NCBI RefSeq assembly: GCF_040939455.1
Contig: NC_134117.1
Span: 26,343,501-26,407,500, forward strand
Length of the DNA: 64,000 nt
Direction of reading: 5' to 3'
Source: Microcebus murinus
Taxonomy: Eukaryota; Chordata; Mammalia; Primates; Cheirogaleidae
Positions 1 through 31,334 of the stretch are shown piece after piece. The position numbers were made by a program, and so were the translations under genes. Under the pieces are notes generated by a model. It did not search any database. It was not told the origin of the DNA and saw only the letters and a list, made by a program, of their open reading frames with translations. Each line of letters starts with the position of its first letter. Positions within the stretch are counted from its first letter, which is position 1.

Positions 1-105
1 TTGCTATGTTGCTCAGGCTGGTCTCAAACTCCTGGCCTTAAGCAATTCTCCTACCTCAACCTCCCAAAGTGCTGGGATTACAGGAATGAGCTACCGTACC
101 TGGCC
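1..105 (-). repeat. Alu fragment cut by the window edge
   Basis: 'ttgctatgttgctcaggctgg' through 'gtgctgggattacagg' and 'tacctggcc' is the 5' half of an Alu in reverse orientation. It lies in the DNMBP intron before the first exon in the window. The rest of 106-897 is intron without recognisable features. Confidence 0.85.
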
Positions 106-897
106 CATTTTACTAATTTCTAACTACAACTTAACACTTATTATAGGGAATAAATCACATAGTATTAGCAGTACCTGTGACTGTCACCGACTGAAGTCAC
201 ATGTTCCTATCACCTTAAGTTGTTGCAGATATCTTGAAAGTTCAGTAATTTCAATAATACTCAACCAGAAGCAAACAATGTTACCAGTGTATGTCACTCA
301 TCATACTGTGAAAGTGTGCTTTCACACATTGGGATTATTGGATTCATTGTTGCATTTGGTTACTTAGTGACTTATAAGGAAGTACATGTTATTAAATCAC
401 AGATTGGGGATTTTTTTATGTTATGGATATTTCAGTATAATAAATTTTATTTATAGTCATATGTATTAAATTTATGCATAAAGAAAAACTTAGAAACTGC
501 TGTTGTATGTAGAAGGAGCCTTCTTTAATTTTCCCTGGAGATGAGAAAGTAAGGTGATCCCTATGGATTCCTGACCACATGCCTACAGGGCCAGCGCTTG
601 CAGATGCCTTGCTCTGCCTAACTAGGAAGGGACTGGAGACTGTTTCAGGCACCGGCTGTGTGTGTGTGTTTGTGTTCTAAAAAATAAACACATGGATAAC
701 ATGGTTCCCTAAATTTTGCTTTTATGTGATTATAACTTTAAGCTATTGCATGGAAATTTCTTATTAATTTGATGGATACCCTTATTTCTTATAATAAATA
801 GGATTTAATTGCTACTAAAGTTTGGCTACGTACCTTGCATTTAGGCTACTGAGAAGACAGTTACTAAGAACACTGTATGTTTGTGCACATTCCAAAG

Positions 898-18922
<18,025 letters not shown>

Positions 18923-20290
18923 GCCTGTTTTGCCTTCCACCCTACCTCGCTGCCTTTGCTTTCAGTCTGCAGGGGTCCAATGGTTCCCGAGAGGGTACCT
19001 GCTCCTGAGACACAGGCCCTGTCCACATCCGCTTAACCACGGCACAGTGGGGCACGGGACGAGCCTTGCTCTCCCTGATTGGGTTGTCAACCTTGATGCT
19101 CACTAGAATTCCTAGAAGCTGAAATGGACCCTGGGGCTTTGCACATGATTTAGTGACCATGAGAAGAGAGGTGAGCCCTGCAGTCAGCCTTTGGAAGTGA
19201 GAAATTTCCAATCGGAAGACCTCGTGCTATAGCATTAGAACATGTTGGTATTGGTTATACCATACTGAGTTTGGGGTGGCCGGTGCTCCATGATCAGCTG
19301 ACTTGGATGAAGAGAGGAATTGTGGCTCTGGGAGCCCTTCTGGGCTGTGCTTCTGCATGTGGGAAGGAGTTTGTCAGGACTGTGCCAAACCTGGTGGATC
19401 AGAGCTTCTGGGCCACCTCCAGTGTCCAGCACAGTCACACTACCCAATTTCTAAGGTCCCTAAAATACTACTGTCTATATTCTTTCACTGCATTCCCAGA
19501 TTGGTTATACAATATTCAGCTGCTCGCTGCTTTTCAGAAGTGGTTAGGGTCTTGATTTTCCTTTGACCCTTCATCTGAAAGGCTCAGCTGTCTTTGTTAG
19601 GCACAGTCACCAACACTTTTCTGACAATTAACTTTCCTTTCTATAGTCTGTGGGTGACGTTGTGTAGCCCCCTAGCCCTGGACTCAGTAACTGATGAGTG
19701 CTCTAGCCAGTCCATTGAAAGTACCAGCGCTGCAACGAGCAAATGGATGCCTTTCTCCATCATCCATTTAGTCACATCCACAGATGCAGAAAACATAACA
19801 CGTGACTTATCTGGATTAGGATAAGCCATTCTAGAAGTGTTATAGTTTATCCTAGACTTGGAAAAAAGATTGTCTATTTCACCACAACCTCTACACTTCG
19901 GATACAACATTCAAGGTCAAATAGAGTCTAAAGTGCCTTGTCACACCTCCTGCCAGTCTGGGGAAGATACGAGGTAACCCCTTACACTGAGAATCTCCCC
20001 CTGGAAGTTCTGTTTTAGCAGGGTTGCTATTTTTAAGATCTTCACCAAATACAAAGGCTACCTGGGAACTGTGAATGTTGTCTTTAAGATCCAGGCCCTG
20101 CTCCTCCAGGTGCACATTTGGCCTTAAATTCCTGGCTAGTTGGGGAGACACCCATGAGCTCCTCCATCCACAGTGTCTGCTGAGCGTGGTCAGAAGGCAG
20201 CAGTGCAAGAGTCTTGTGAGAGTGTTTATATTTAGAGATGTTTACATTTAAGTAGTTATTTTATAAATAAAAGCATTTCTAATGGCCACA
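18923..20290 (+). other. DNMBP: DNMBP 3' UTR
   Basis: About 1.37 kb of unique sequence with no recognisable repeat runs from the stop codon to a canonical poly(A) signal. The end is placed about 20 bases after AATAAA, just before a GT-rich stretch (aagtgtcttgatttcc). The exact cleavage base is inferred. Confidence 0.75.
20266..20271 (+). terminator. DNMBP: DNMBP poly(A) signal AATAAA
   Basis: AATAAA within 'ttataaataaaagc', preceded by AT-rich sequence and followed by a T/GT-rich element. It is the first canonical signal after the DNMBP stop codon that has this context. Confidence 0.75.
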
Positions 20291-23219
20291 AGTGTCTTGA
20301 TTTCCCTCCATGTCTACCCAGACCATTGTGACCCCCCGATTCTGGGGAAATGGGAGAAGCCAACTGAAGAAACAGGTCAGAATTCATTTTGTCAAATATT
20401 TTGATAGAATTTCCATATTCTCAGACCATGTCCATGCTGCAGGTGGTTGCCTGTTGTATGGTAAAAACCACACTATTTTAAGCCATCTTGCACTATAAAA
20501 TTCTAATAATAGAAGAGCTGGAATCTCTAAGGGACAAGAATTTTCCCAGTATTACAGACGTGGAAACACTAGAGATTAAACAAGGTCAACTCAGTAGCAG
20601 TTCAGGCAGGTTGAGGGCAGGGAAGGGAATGGCAGGACAAGTGGCAGAGGTGGGACTGAGGACCACACCTGGGTGACAGTGAAGCCATTACCCAGCATTA
20701 TTAAGGAATGGAAAACAGTTGAGTAGATGGCCTGTGAAGAAGCAGCTTGTAGGTCCATCCAGGCCAACTCTTTAATTTTATGGACTAGGAAAGTGGGATC
20801 CAAAGACACTCTGACTTGCCCAAGTCGTACATCAAGTTTCTGATGGATTGTGAATTTAAACTTGGGCCTGCAGGCTGTCTCAGCCAGTACCCCTTGCTCT
20901 GAAGCCTGACTGGTTTCCAACACCTAACATTCTGAGTGTGGCAACTTGCCTAAACTACACTGCAGTTTTCCTCATCTGCAGCAGAAATGGTGATACCGTC
21001 CACCGCAGAGTCGTTAGGATTCAGTGAGTTAGTACATGCAGGGTGCAAGAACAGCGTGTCAGCAAGATCGTGGAATAGGACTTTCTAGCCCTCATCCTCC
21101 CACAGAAACATTTTGAACAACTATGCACATGTGCAAATACCTTCATAAGAGCCAAGGAAACCAGGTGAGAGATTACAGCACAAGTCAGAAACGACACATT
21201 GAAAAGGACAGGAAAGACAGTTTGGCATTACATGCATCACCCCTGCCCCAACCCTAAGCAGCACAGTGTGGGGAGAGAAGTGAGCCCCAGGCTCCAGGCC
21301 TATCTGTAGTGTAGTACATGGAGTAATGTCTAGAGACCACCACAAACACTCATGTCTTGCTCAAGACCACACACCTGCCCACCCTTGCAAGGTGAATATA
21401 ACAGCTTCTGCATCCCTTTTGGTCCCACCGGCCAGAAGTTCTGGCATATATAGTTCCCAGGTTTCTAGCTTGGGAAAAGCAAAGAAGAGAACAGGAAAGT
21501 GAGTGCCAACAGGCCATCTTATTGGAAAGTAGAAAGAAATTAAAGTATGAAAAGGGTTTAAACATATGGCCTTGTGCTTAGTACTGTGTTACAAGAGTCA
21601 ACTCTGTGATCCTTCTTATGTTCTACTCTTAATTCAAACCATGGGGAAGAGAAACCCAGAAACGCAGTCCTGGATGGAGAACGCACCACCCAGGACAGCT
21701 GGTTATGTCTAGCCAGTCGCTGCCGCTCCCACAGCGGCCTCCCCACCCAAAGCAGCCACCATCAGACTCCTTGTCCACCTCTGCAGATCTGGCAGGAGAT
21801 TAGAGTAAATGAATCAAATTAGATGCAAGGAAGCAAACGAGATCAAGGCCTTAGCAAGCCACCCTCCTTTTCTTGCCTTCTGTCCTATTTCAATACCTCC
21901 ATGCATCCAAAACAGGGCAAAACCTACTTCGAAGCATTCAGGAGTAGTAGAGACCTTTACTGAAGATTCCTTAAGTATATGGAAGAAGAAGATAACTCTA
22001 CATATCACAAAGCAAAACTTCCTTTAAAAATTCCTTTCTTGAACTGATGCTGGAGGAAGTTGAAGTTTTGGGTCAAGCCCTACTCTCTTTCCCTGATTCA
22101 AATTCCCTCTCACCACTTCCCTAACTGCCAAGCTTTCCTTCTCCTCCTCCCTTGTTCCCCCCCCCTCACTTTTTTATTAGGTCAAACAATTTCATTTCTT
22201 GCATTGGCATCCACCCCAATTACACAGTAACATCAGTGCACCAGAACAGAGGCCTAATGGCCAAGCAGTGCACACGGAAAACCCTTAGGATATGAGAGGG
22301 ACAGTCATTTATATATACTGAGTTTTGTGTATTTTATGATGCTAATATGAGTGCCTTGGTTCCAAGGACTATGCCATGGTACACAATGTTAAGTCTTCAA
22401 GAGATTCAGAAAGTTTTCTATGCCAGGGAAGCTCTGGGTCTGTCAAAAATATCATCTTCCACTCACTTAACTAGGTACTGTGCCAAGTGTTGTATTATCT
22501 TATTTCTATCCCCCAAACAATACAGAGGTTAAAAACGTGACCAAGTTTGCCCAGATAGAAATAGGAAAGTTCAGATCCAAATCCTAGTCTCTGACAGCAA
22601 ACTCACCTATTTAACCCGTCTGCTGTACAACCCACTTGAACACACCAGTTCGTGTATACACAACCAAAATGACTCTGGCCTAAACCACTGATTGATCCTC
22701 CCTAGCTTGGTTCCATGGGATCCCTCGTCTAAAGCAGAAGACACTAAACAACAAAGGAAATAAAAAATGAAAAAAAATAAAGCAGAAGACACTGGTCCTT
22801 TAAATCTTGAAGAATTGAATAGAAATAAGAGACTAAGCCAGTCTCCATTGCCTTAGGTCACGTGGAAGCGCTATGTAACCTCCAGCTCTCCTTCAAACCC
22901 TGGTCTGCGTAGAGCTGTGTGGAGACCTGACCCTACTGGCTCTGTTCCTGAACCTTTGGTTTTCTTGGAACTTTAATCCCCTAAATCCAATCTTTTGACT
23001 GACTGGGGCCTGCATGCCAGTAGAGAGTTCCCTCCCACCCAGCCCCAAAGGAGGTAGTAACTTTTTTAGGAAATTTCCAAAATGCGCCTACTACCAATAA
23101 ATAACCTGCCTAGTTCCTTAATCCATCTCTCAACCATGTAGAGGATTCTAGATAATGTTGGTCCTCAGTTCACTCCTGGGAGCCTTCTGTGGCATCTACT
23201 CCAAGCTAAGAAGATACAC
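20291..23219. other. intergenic, old decayed repeats only
   Basis: Between the DNMBP poly(A) site and the first clear L1. Part of 20490-20930 is MIR-like, and 21050-21340 ('cagcaagatcgtggaatagg') resembles an old L1 5' end. I find no gene, tRNA or promoter I can support. Confidence 0.5.
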
Positions 23220-23940
23220 ACACTGATCCTAAACTTCCTATGGAAATGCAAGATACCCAGAATAGCCAAAACAATCTTAAAAGAACTATAAAACTACAGT
23301 AATTGGGGGGAAAAAAACAAACTGGATAAATTGGGCTTGATCAAAATTGAAAACTTTTGTGCTTAAATGAACACCAAAGTAAAAAGACAGCCAGGCACAG
23401 TGTCTCAAGCCTATAATCCCAGCACTTTAGGAGGCCAAGGCGAGAGGATCACTTAGGCCAAGAGTTTGAGACCAGTCTGAGCAACATAGTGAGACCTCAT
23501 CTCTACAAAAAAATAGAAAAATTAGCGGGGCATGGTGGTATGAGCTTGTAGTCACAGGTACTTGGGCAGGCAAGGCAGGAGGATTGCTTGAGCCCAGGAG
23601 TTTGAGGTTGTAGTAAGCTATGACAACACCACTGTACTCTAGCCTAGGTGACAGAGTGAGACCCTGTCTCAAAAAAAAAAAAAAAAAAAATTGCAAGTCA
23701 TAAATCTAATAAGGGACTTGTATCCAGAACATATAAAGAAAACTTATAACTCAGCAATAAAAAGACAAAAAGCAAATTTTAAAATGGGCAAAGGATTTGA
23801 AATTTTGCAAAGATATACAAACCGTCAATAAACACATGAAAAGACTCAAGATCATTAGTCATCAGGGAAATGCAAATAAAACCACAATGAGATATGAGAT
23901 ATGAATTCATATCTACTAGTATGGTTAAGATAAAAATTTT
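23220..23940 (+). repeat. old L1 ORF2 fragment, split by an Alu
   Basis: 'cttcctatggaaatgcaaga', 'gaactataaaactacagtaa', then after the Alu 'tcagcaataaaaagacaaaa', 'atgggcaaaggatttgaa' and 'catcagggaaatgcaaat' are L1 ORF2 3' sequence in sense. Confidence 0.75.
23390..23690 (+). repeat. dimeric Alu inside L1
   Basis: 'gccaggcacagtgtctcaag' start, both arms, 20-nt A tail. Confidence 0.9.
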
Positions 23941-25070
23941 AAGTTGAATATTGTAGATATTGGTATTGTAAATATATGGTTTTATATCTGGGTTCCCTAT
24001 TCTGCTCCCTTGGTCTATGTCTCTACTTTTATATCAGTATTATGTTGTTTTGGTTACTATAGCCTTGTATTCAACAAGGCAGACAACAACATACACTGGG
24101 GAAGGGAAGCCCTATTCACTAAATGGATAGCTACATGCAGAATAGAAGACTCCTATCTGTCACCACTTACAAAAATTAATTCAAGATGAATAAAAGACTT
24201 TTTTTTTTTTTTTTTTGAGACAGAGTCTCACTTTGTTGTCCAGGCTAGAGTGAGTGCCGTGGCGTCAGCCTAACTCACAGCAACCTCAAACTCCTGGGTT
24301 TGAGTGATCCTTCTGCCTCAGCCTCCCGAGTAGCTGGGACTACAGGCATGCGCCACCATGCCCGGCTAATTTTTTATATATATATATCAGTTGGCCAATT
24401 AATTTCTTTCGATTTATAGTAGAGACGGGGTCTCGCTCTTGCTCAGGCTGGTTTTGAACTCCTGACCTTGAGCAATCCGCCCGCCTCGGCCTCCCAAGAG
24501 CTAGGATTACAGGCGTGAGCCACAGCGCCCGGCCTAGACTTTTAAATGTAAGGCATGAAACCATAAAATTTCTAGAAGAAAATGTATGAAAAACTCTTTT
24601 AGGCATGGGCCTAAGCAAAGAATTTATGGCTAAGAACCCAAAGGCAAATACAGCAACAAAAATAAATGGGACCTGATTATTTTAAAAAGCTTCTGTACAG
24701 CAGAAGAATCAACAGAATAGACAACCTACAGAATAGGAGTAAATAGTCACAAACTATGCATCTGATAAAGGACTAATATCCGGAATCTACAAGATACTCA
24801 AAACAAAGCATCAAGAAAAAAAAAACAACACTGAAAAGTGGACAAAGACATGAACAGAAGTTTATCAAAACATGACAAATGGCCAAAAAATTAAGAAATG
24901 CTCAACTGTCATTAATCGTCAGGGAAATGCAAATTAAAACCACAATGAGATACCACCACCTTACACCTGTCAGAAGGCCACTATTAAAAAGTCGAAAACA
25001 GATGCTGGCATGGATGCAGAGAAAGGAATGCTTACATACCATTGGTGGGACTGCAAATTAGTACGATCTT
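23941..25070 (+). repeat. second L1 with inverted 5' segment
   Basis: 23941-24074 is antisense L1 ORF2 ('tggttactatagccttgta'). 24075-25070 is sense ORF2 ('aagaatttatggctaagaac', 'gggacctgattattttaaaa', 'accacaatgagataccacca'). In L1 these two parts are neighbours, so this is a 5' inversion. An Alu sits at 24199-24534. Confidence 0.75.
24199..24534 (-). repeat. lemur-type Alu
   Basis: Poly-T, lemur linker with '(ta)n cagttggccaattaat', ends 'cagcgcccggcc', inside the L1. Confidence 0.93.
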
Positions 25071-25334
25071 GGTCGGGAGAGGTGGCTCATGCCTATAATA
25101 CTAGCTCTCTGGGAGCCTGACGCGGGTGGATTGCTCAAGGTCAGGAGTTCAAAACCAGCCTGAGCAAGAGTGAGATCCCATCTCTACTATAAATAGAAAG
25201 AAATTAATTGGCCAACTAATATATAGAGAAAAAATTAGCCAGGTATGGTGGCGTATGCCTGTAGTCCCAGCTACTTGAGAAGCTGAGGCAGCAGGATTGC
25301 TTGAGCCCAGGAGTTTGAGGTTGCTGTGAGCTAG
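25071..25334 (+). repeat. lemur-type Alu, 3'-truncated
   Basis: Starts 'ggtcgggagaggtggctcat', has the lemur linker, and stops at 'gctgtgagctag' without right-arm end or A tail. The break joins unrelated sequence. Confidence 0.88.
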
Positions 25335-26153
25335 ACCCAGTGGGGCCCAAGCCCACCACCACACATCCAGGGCCCACATCTGTATGCACAGCACTGCCCC
25401 TCACAGGCTCTAGGCAAGCACTAGTGTCATCTTCCAGGCCTGTTCTGATGGACCTTTAGGAAAGTTCAGTGAACTTCAAGAATATAGAGAATTCAATGAA
25501 ATGAGGAAAACAATAAGTGACCAAAATGATAAATTTAACAGATTAAAATTATATATATATATATTTTTTAATTCTGGAACTAAAAAATACAATGGCTGAG
25601 ATAAAAATGCAACAAAGAACATTAATAGCAGACTTGATCAGGCAGAAGAAAGAATCTGAAGTTGAAAACAGGTTGATTGGAAATATACAGAGGAAAAAAA
25701 AAGAATAAAAGGGATGAAGAAAGCTCATGAGATTTATGGGATATCATACAAAGATCAAATATTTGAGACATCGTTCAAAAAAAAAAACAAAGGGATAGAA
25801 AGCTTGTTAAAAGAAATAGCAGAAAGCTTTCTAAAATGAAACAACTCTGAGCAGATGGTAAGAGAATATGACTTCCACAACTACAATACTCCTCCTCCCC
25901 ATCTGCCTGGCACCAAGTATGCAGAAAATGCCCCTCAACTCATGGTCTATAAACTGGAAAAAAGTAATATCAAAGTGGAAAATCAGCTTCGCCACCATCA
26001 TGGTTTCCCTGGCAGGAAACCTGTCCCTGCCACAACCCACATGAAGCATCAGGAGTGCCCAAAAGGAGAAATAACACCGAGGACAGCCAGAGCCAAAGAG
26101 GGGAGGTGGCACTACCATCCTCAGCCCTAAAAACTGATATATAACTAGACCAA

Positions 26154-26510
26154 GCTGGGCGTGGTGGTTCACGCCTATAATCCTAGCACTCTGGGAGGCC
26201 AAGGTGGGCAGATTGTTTGAGACCAGCCTGAACAAGAGTGAGACCCTATCTCTACTAAAAAGAAAAATAGAAATTAGCTGGACAACTAAAAAAAAATAAT
26301 ATATATGTATATATATATATAAATTAACCACACATGGTGGCACATGCCTGTAGTCCCAGCTACTCAGGAGGCTGAGGCAGAAGGATCTCTTGAACCCAGG
26401 AATTTGAGGTTGCTGTGAGCTAGACTAACACCATGGCACTTTAGCCTGGGCAACAGAGTGAGACTCTGTCTCAAAATAAATTAATTAATTAAATTAAATA
26501 AATAAAAATA
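26154..26510 (+). repeat. lemur-type Alu
   Basis: 'gctgggcgtggtggttcacg' start, (ta)n linker, tail 'aaataaattaattaattaaa'. Confidence 0.9.
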
Positions 26511-26980
26511 TAACTCAACCAAAGGAGACACCAAATCAGAGTGGCTGTTCAACAGCACCACACTGTGAGAGGTCCGATTCCACAGGTTCCCTGGGCACAA
26601 ACCCCTAGCCAGCCTTCCCACAGTACTGGGATATCCTTTTTGAGACCTCCCCCATTTGGAATGGGTGGCACGCTTGTTTACTAGAGCCAAAGCAAATCTG
26701 GGCGTAAGGTGCCATCTAGTGCTAAAAAGTAGCCAGTGACCAAGCAGATAAAGAAAACAGGTAAGTTATAGAGTCTCATAGCAAACATTTCCAATGGAAG
26801 CAAAATCAAGCCAGATAGAGAAGACTGGAACAACTAACTAACCCTTCAATGAAAAGACACAGACATATGTACATCCACAAGAAACAGCAGCAAACAGGGA
26901 ACCATGACCTCCCCAAAAAGACACAGCAAGGAACCAGTTGCTGACTAACAAGATGGCAAGAATTCAAAATAGTAGTTTTT

Positions 26981-27317
<337 letters not shown>

Positions 27318-28360
27318 TCAAAATAGTAGTTTTAAGGAAACTCAGTCATCTCCACGAAAACACCAAAAAACAATTCAGAAGTTTAACAAAGTTAAACAAA
27401 GATATTAAAATAATAAAAAAACACAGAAGTCTCAAAACTGAAAAAAAACATTTGATGAATTTGAAAAGGCCATTAGAGGGTCTCAATAACAAAATGGGTC
27501 AAGCAGAGGAAAGAATCAATGAGCTCGAATACAGGCCCTTGGAAAACACACAGAGGTGAAAAAAGACAAGAAGGGGAAAGAATAAATAGTATTACCTCAA
27601 AGGACCAAATTTAAGAATTATTGGTGTTTAAGAGGGAGTTGAAACAAGAGCAAGGGGTAGAAAACTTATTCAGAGAAATAACAGAAAAGTTTCTAAAACT
27701 TGAAAAAGAGATAAATATCTAGCTACAGCAAGGTCCAAAAATGCCAAACAGAGTTGATCCAAATAAGACTGCCCCAAGGCATATAATAAAATCCTCAAAG
27801 GTCAAGGACAAAGAAGATTCTAAAGCAGCAAGAGAAAAGAAGTGAACAACATATAAAGGGGCTTCAATTCATCTGGCAACAGACTTCTCAATGGAAACCA
27901 TACAGGTCAAGAGGGAGTGGGACATTTTCAAAGTGCTAATGTAAACATACTGCCATCCAAGAAACTTTATCCAGCAAAGCTATCCTTCAAATATAAAGGA
28001 GAGAGAAAGTCTTTCTCAGACAAGCAAAAGATGAGAGAATTCATCACCAGATTCATTTTACAAGATATGCTAAAGGGAGTTCTTTAATCTCAAAGAAAAT
28101 ACATGCAAAAAGAAAACATTTGAAGGTATAAAACCCACTGGTGACATTAAATACACAAACCCAGAATATTCTAATTCTGTAATTGTGATGTATAATTAAC
28201 TCATAACTATAGTACAAAGGCCAAAGGAAAAATCAAAAACAGTATTAGCTACAGCAACCTGTTAAGAGGTCATATAAAACTATGTAAATTGAGACAAAGT
28301 GAAAATTGAAGGGGGTGGAGTTAAAGCATACGGTCTCATTTTTTCTTTGTTTCTATTCTT

Positions 28361-28713
<353 letters not shown>

Positions 28714-28739
28714 TGATTTAAGGTAAGTTGTCATTTCTT

Positions 28740-29100
28740 TAAAGTAACTTGTTATATCTATATGGCTTTTTTTTTTATAAGCCTCATGGTAGCCACAATG
28801 TAGAAACCTGTGATAGATTCACTAAAAATAAGAATGAATTAAAACATACTACCAGAGAAAATCATTTCACCACAAAGTAGAAAAGAGTTACAGAACAACT
28901 AGACAACAAGCCACAAAAAGGCAATAGTAAGTCCTTACTTATCAACACTGAATATAAAAGGACTCAATAATCCAAGCATATGAAGTAATGCATGTTAATT
29001 AGCTCAATTTAGCCACTCCACAATTTATATATTTTAAAACATGTGCACAACATACACTTTTTGGTCAATTAAAAAATAGAATGCTAGAGCATTGCCTGAC
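28740..29100 (+). repeat. L1/HAL1-like fragment
   Basis: 'cactgaatataaaaggactc' and 'agcctcatggtagccacaat' resemble LINE sequence that continues the 27-28 kb block. Low resolution. Confidence 0.45.
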
Positions 29101-29340
29101 ACAAACAAATTGGAGAGGCATGAAATCCAAATCAAGGGATTTAGGTTTGAAGAGTAGTTTATGAGAACCATCTGTGGGCTCTTAATGGGACCGCCTGAGT
29201 TAGGAAAGCTAAATGGCAACAGGGTGGTTTGGAGGCAGAACAGACAAGGGCAAGAAAAGCCAATTCCTGGGAAAAATAAGATCAGCTGATTTGGGCCTAA
29301 GATTGCTTGAGAATGGAAAAAAGCATCTTACAAAGTAGGA

Positions 29341-29435
29341 GGCCGAGGATTGCTTGAGCCCAGGAGTTTGAGGTTGCTGTGAGCTAGGCTGACGCCACGG
29401 CACTCTAGCCCAGGCAACAGAGCTAGACTATGTCT

Positions 29436-29476
<41 letters not shown>
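29341..29476 (+). repeat. Alu right arm with 40-nt pure A tail
   Basis: 5'-truncated lemur-type Alu ('ggccgaggattgcttgag', 'gctgacgccacggcac') ending in 40 uninterrupted A at 29437-29476. Uninterrupted tails decay quickly, so this copy is likely young. Confidence 0.88.
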
Positions 29477-29478
<2 letters not shown>

Positions 29479-29600
29479 ATATGACATTAAAGAAATAATG
29501 GAATGATGGCAAACGAGATAGTTGGGATGGGAGCAAGTTTCTGAAAAGATGAGTTTTGGTTTTTTGTTTTAAATACTAGATGCCTTCTAGGCCCTTGCCT

Positions 29601-29898
29601 TTTTTCTTAAGAGACAAAGTCTCCCTCTGTCACCCAGGCTAGAGTGCAGTGTCATGATCATAGCTCACTGCAGCTTTGTACACCTGGGTTCAAGTGATCC
29701 TCCTGCCTCGGTCTTCCTAGTAGCTGGGACTGTAGGCATGTGCCACCATGCCTAGATGATTTTTTGATATATATATTTTTTTTTTTTGTAGAGACAGGGT
29801 CTCACTTTTGCTCAAACTTGTCTCAAACTCTTGAGATTGAGCAATCCTCAGCCTCCCAGAGTGTTAGGATTACAGGCTTGAGCCACTGCTCCCAGCCT
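29601..29898 (-). repeat. old-type Alu
   Basis: Reverse Alu: 'agacaaagtctccctctgtc', 'gctcactgcagctttgtaca', ends 'actgctcccagcc'. Confidence 0.88.
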
Positions 29899-29899
29899 A

Positions 29900-31334
29900 G
29901 GCAATTTTTTTAAGTGGAATTTTTTACTGGGAGAAAAATAGGATTTACAAAATCCAAGGAAGGAGAGGTGTCAAATGTTTCAGATACAATAGAAGGAAAC
30001 ATTGAAAAAAATGTCCAAATCCACTTTGCCCACCTACTTGCTCTCACGACTTTTCTCCCCTTCCGTCTGGAAGTGGCTCTTCATTTGTGCTGTCATCCAC
30101 ACGTCCTAGAACCGCGACTGACAGTGGAAATCTTTCGTGTGCAAAATGCAGGCACCTGGCCTCCCTTCCTCTCAAGATTGTGAGAATCAGATGAGATGGT
30201 CTGCAAATTTGTGAAATGTGAGCTCTAGGAGCACAGTTTCAATAACGATTGGATTTTGTTTCATTCTGTTTTAAATAATTGCGAAGCTGGGATTCTGTTT
30301 ATAAGGGTTTTATTTCACAGTCAGGGACATGAACAGGCCCTAGTAGAAAACAGTTGTGCTCTGAATTGTGTTTCCCTTGCAGAATCTTATGCCTGTGGAC
30401 CAAGAAACCTCAAGCTTTAAATACTTCATCCTAAATCCTCTCTAGTCACCATAGAACGCACAGGATTTTAAACTCTCTCACCTACTGATACATCACATGA
30501 TGAAGTTTTTACTGTCTTGCTTTTGCTAGGTGTGCCGCAGAGCGGGGCTAGCAGTCTCCAATCTGTCTGAGCCCCTGGCTTATTTCACACCACCCACTGG
30601 AAGTTTCTGCAATTGTTAGTGAAGATCAAGTGTTTTACATATTTCAAAAGGGGGTTGTCCGCAGTGAATTGTAAATTTTGCATGCTACATTAGGTGTGTG
30701 TGCCTTAATACCATTCAAGAGATGGCCCTCAAGAAGAAGAGTAGATTTAGTGTTTTCCCAGAGGTCAGTTGTGGGGTGCTGGTGGGAGGGAGCAGAGCCT
30801 CCGGTTAGAGTAGCAGCAACATGTTCGTTCAGGAAACATTCACTGGGAGCAGGCCGAGCCCAGGCATGCCTGCAGACTAAGCAGGACCATGTCACAAAGC
30901 AATGCCTGGGCACCACTATGCCTAGGCATCTCTGGGACACGCAAGAGGAGTCACACTCCAATCATGTCCCATGGCACCCAGCCCAAAGGCCAAGGATTAG
31001 GGAAGCAGAGGGTGAGAGACTCTCACTCTGCTGCCATTGAAATCAACCCAGCTCAGTTTGACAAGAGCCCTTACTATAGCCTTTCAGCTGAGACCAAGAG
31101 AAGATTACCTCCAACTGTGATCAAACTGAGTAAGATCTTTGCAGTTTCATACAAAGGGTGCCAGGCTTGAGTATTGCAACCAACTAAAAAGCTGGGCTTA
31201 AAAGGCATGATTTTCTACAAATTCGAACTACAGGGGGATTTAAAGAAGGTCAGTGCATTGTTATTAAACTAACTTTAGTTGAACAACATTGTTAATTTTA
31301 TCAGAGCTACTTGGAAATAATAAATAATAACCAT
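29900..31334. other. intergenic sequence without recognised element
   Basis: No gene, RNA or repeat I can name. One plus-strand frame at 30889-31170 has normal-looking composition but no recognised homology (see findings). Confidence 0.45.

Noticed and set aside
25831..26343. 170-codon minus-strand open frame
   Set aside because: It reads through an Alu and old L1 5' sequence in reverse.
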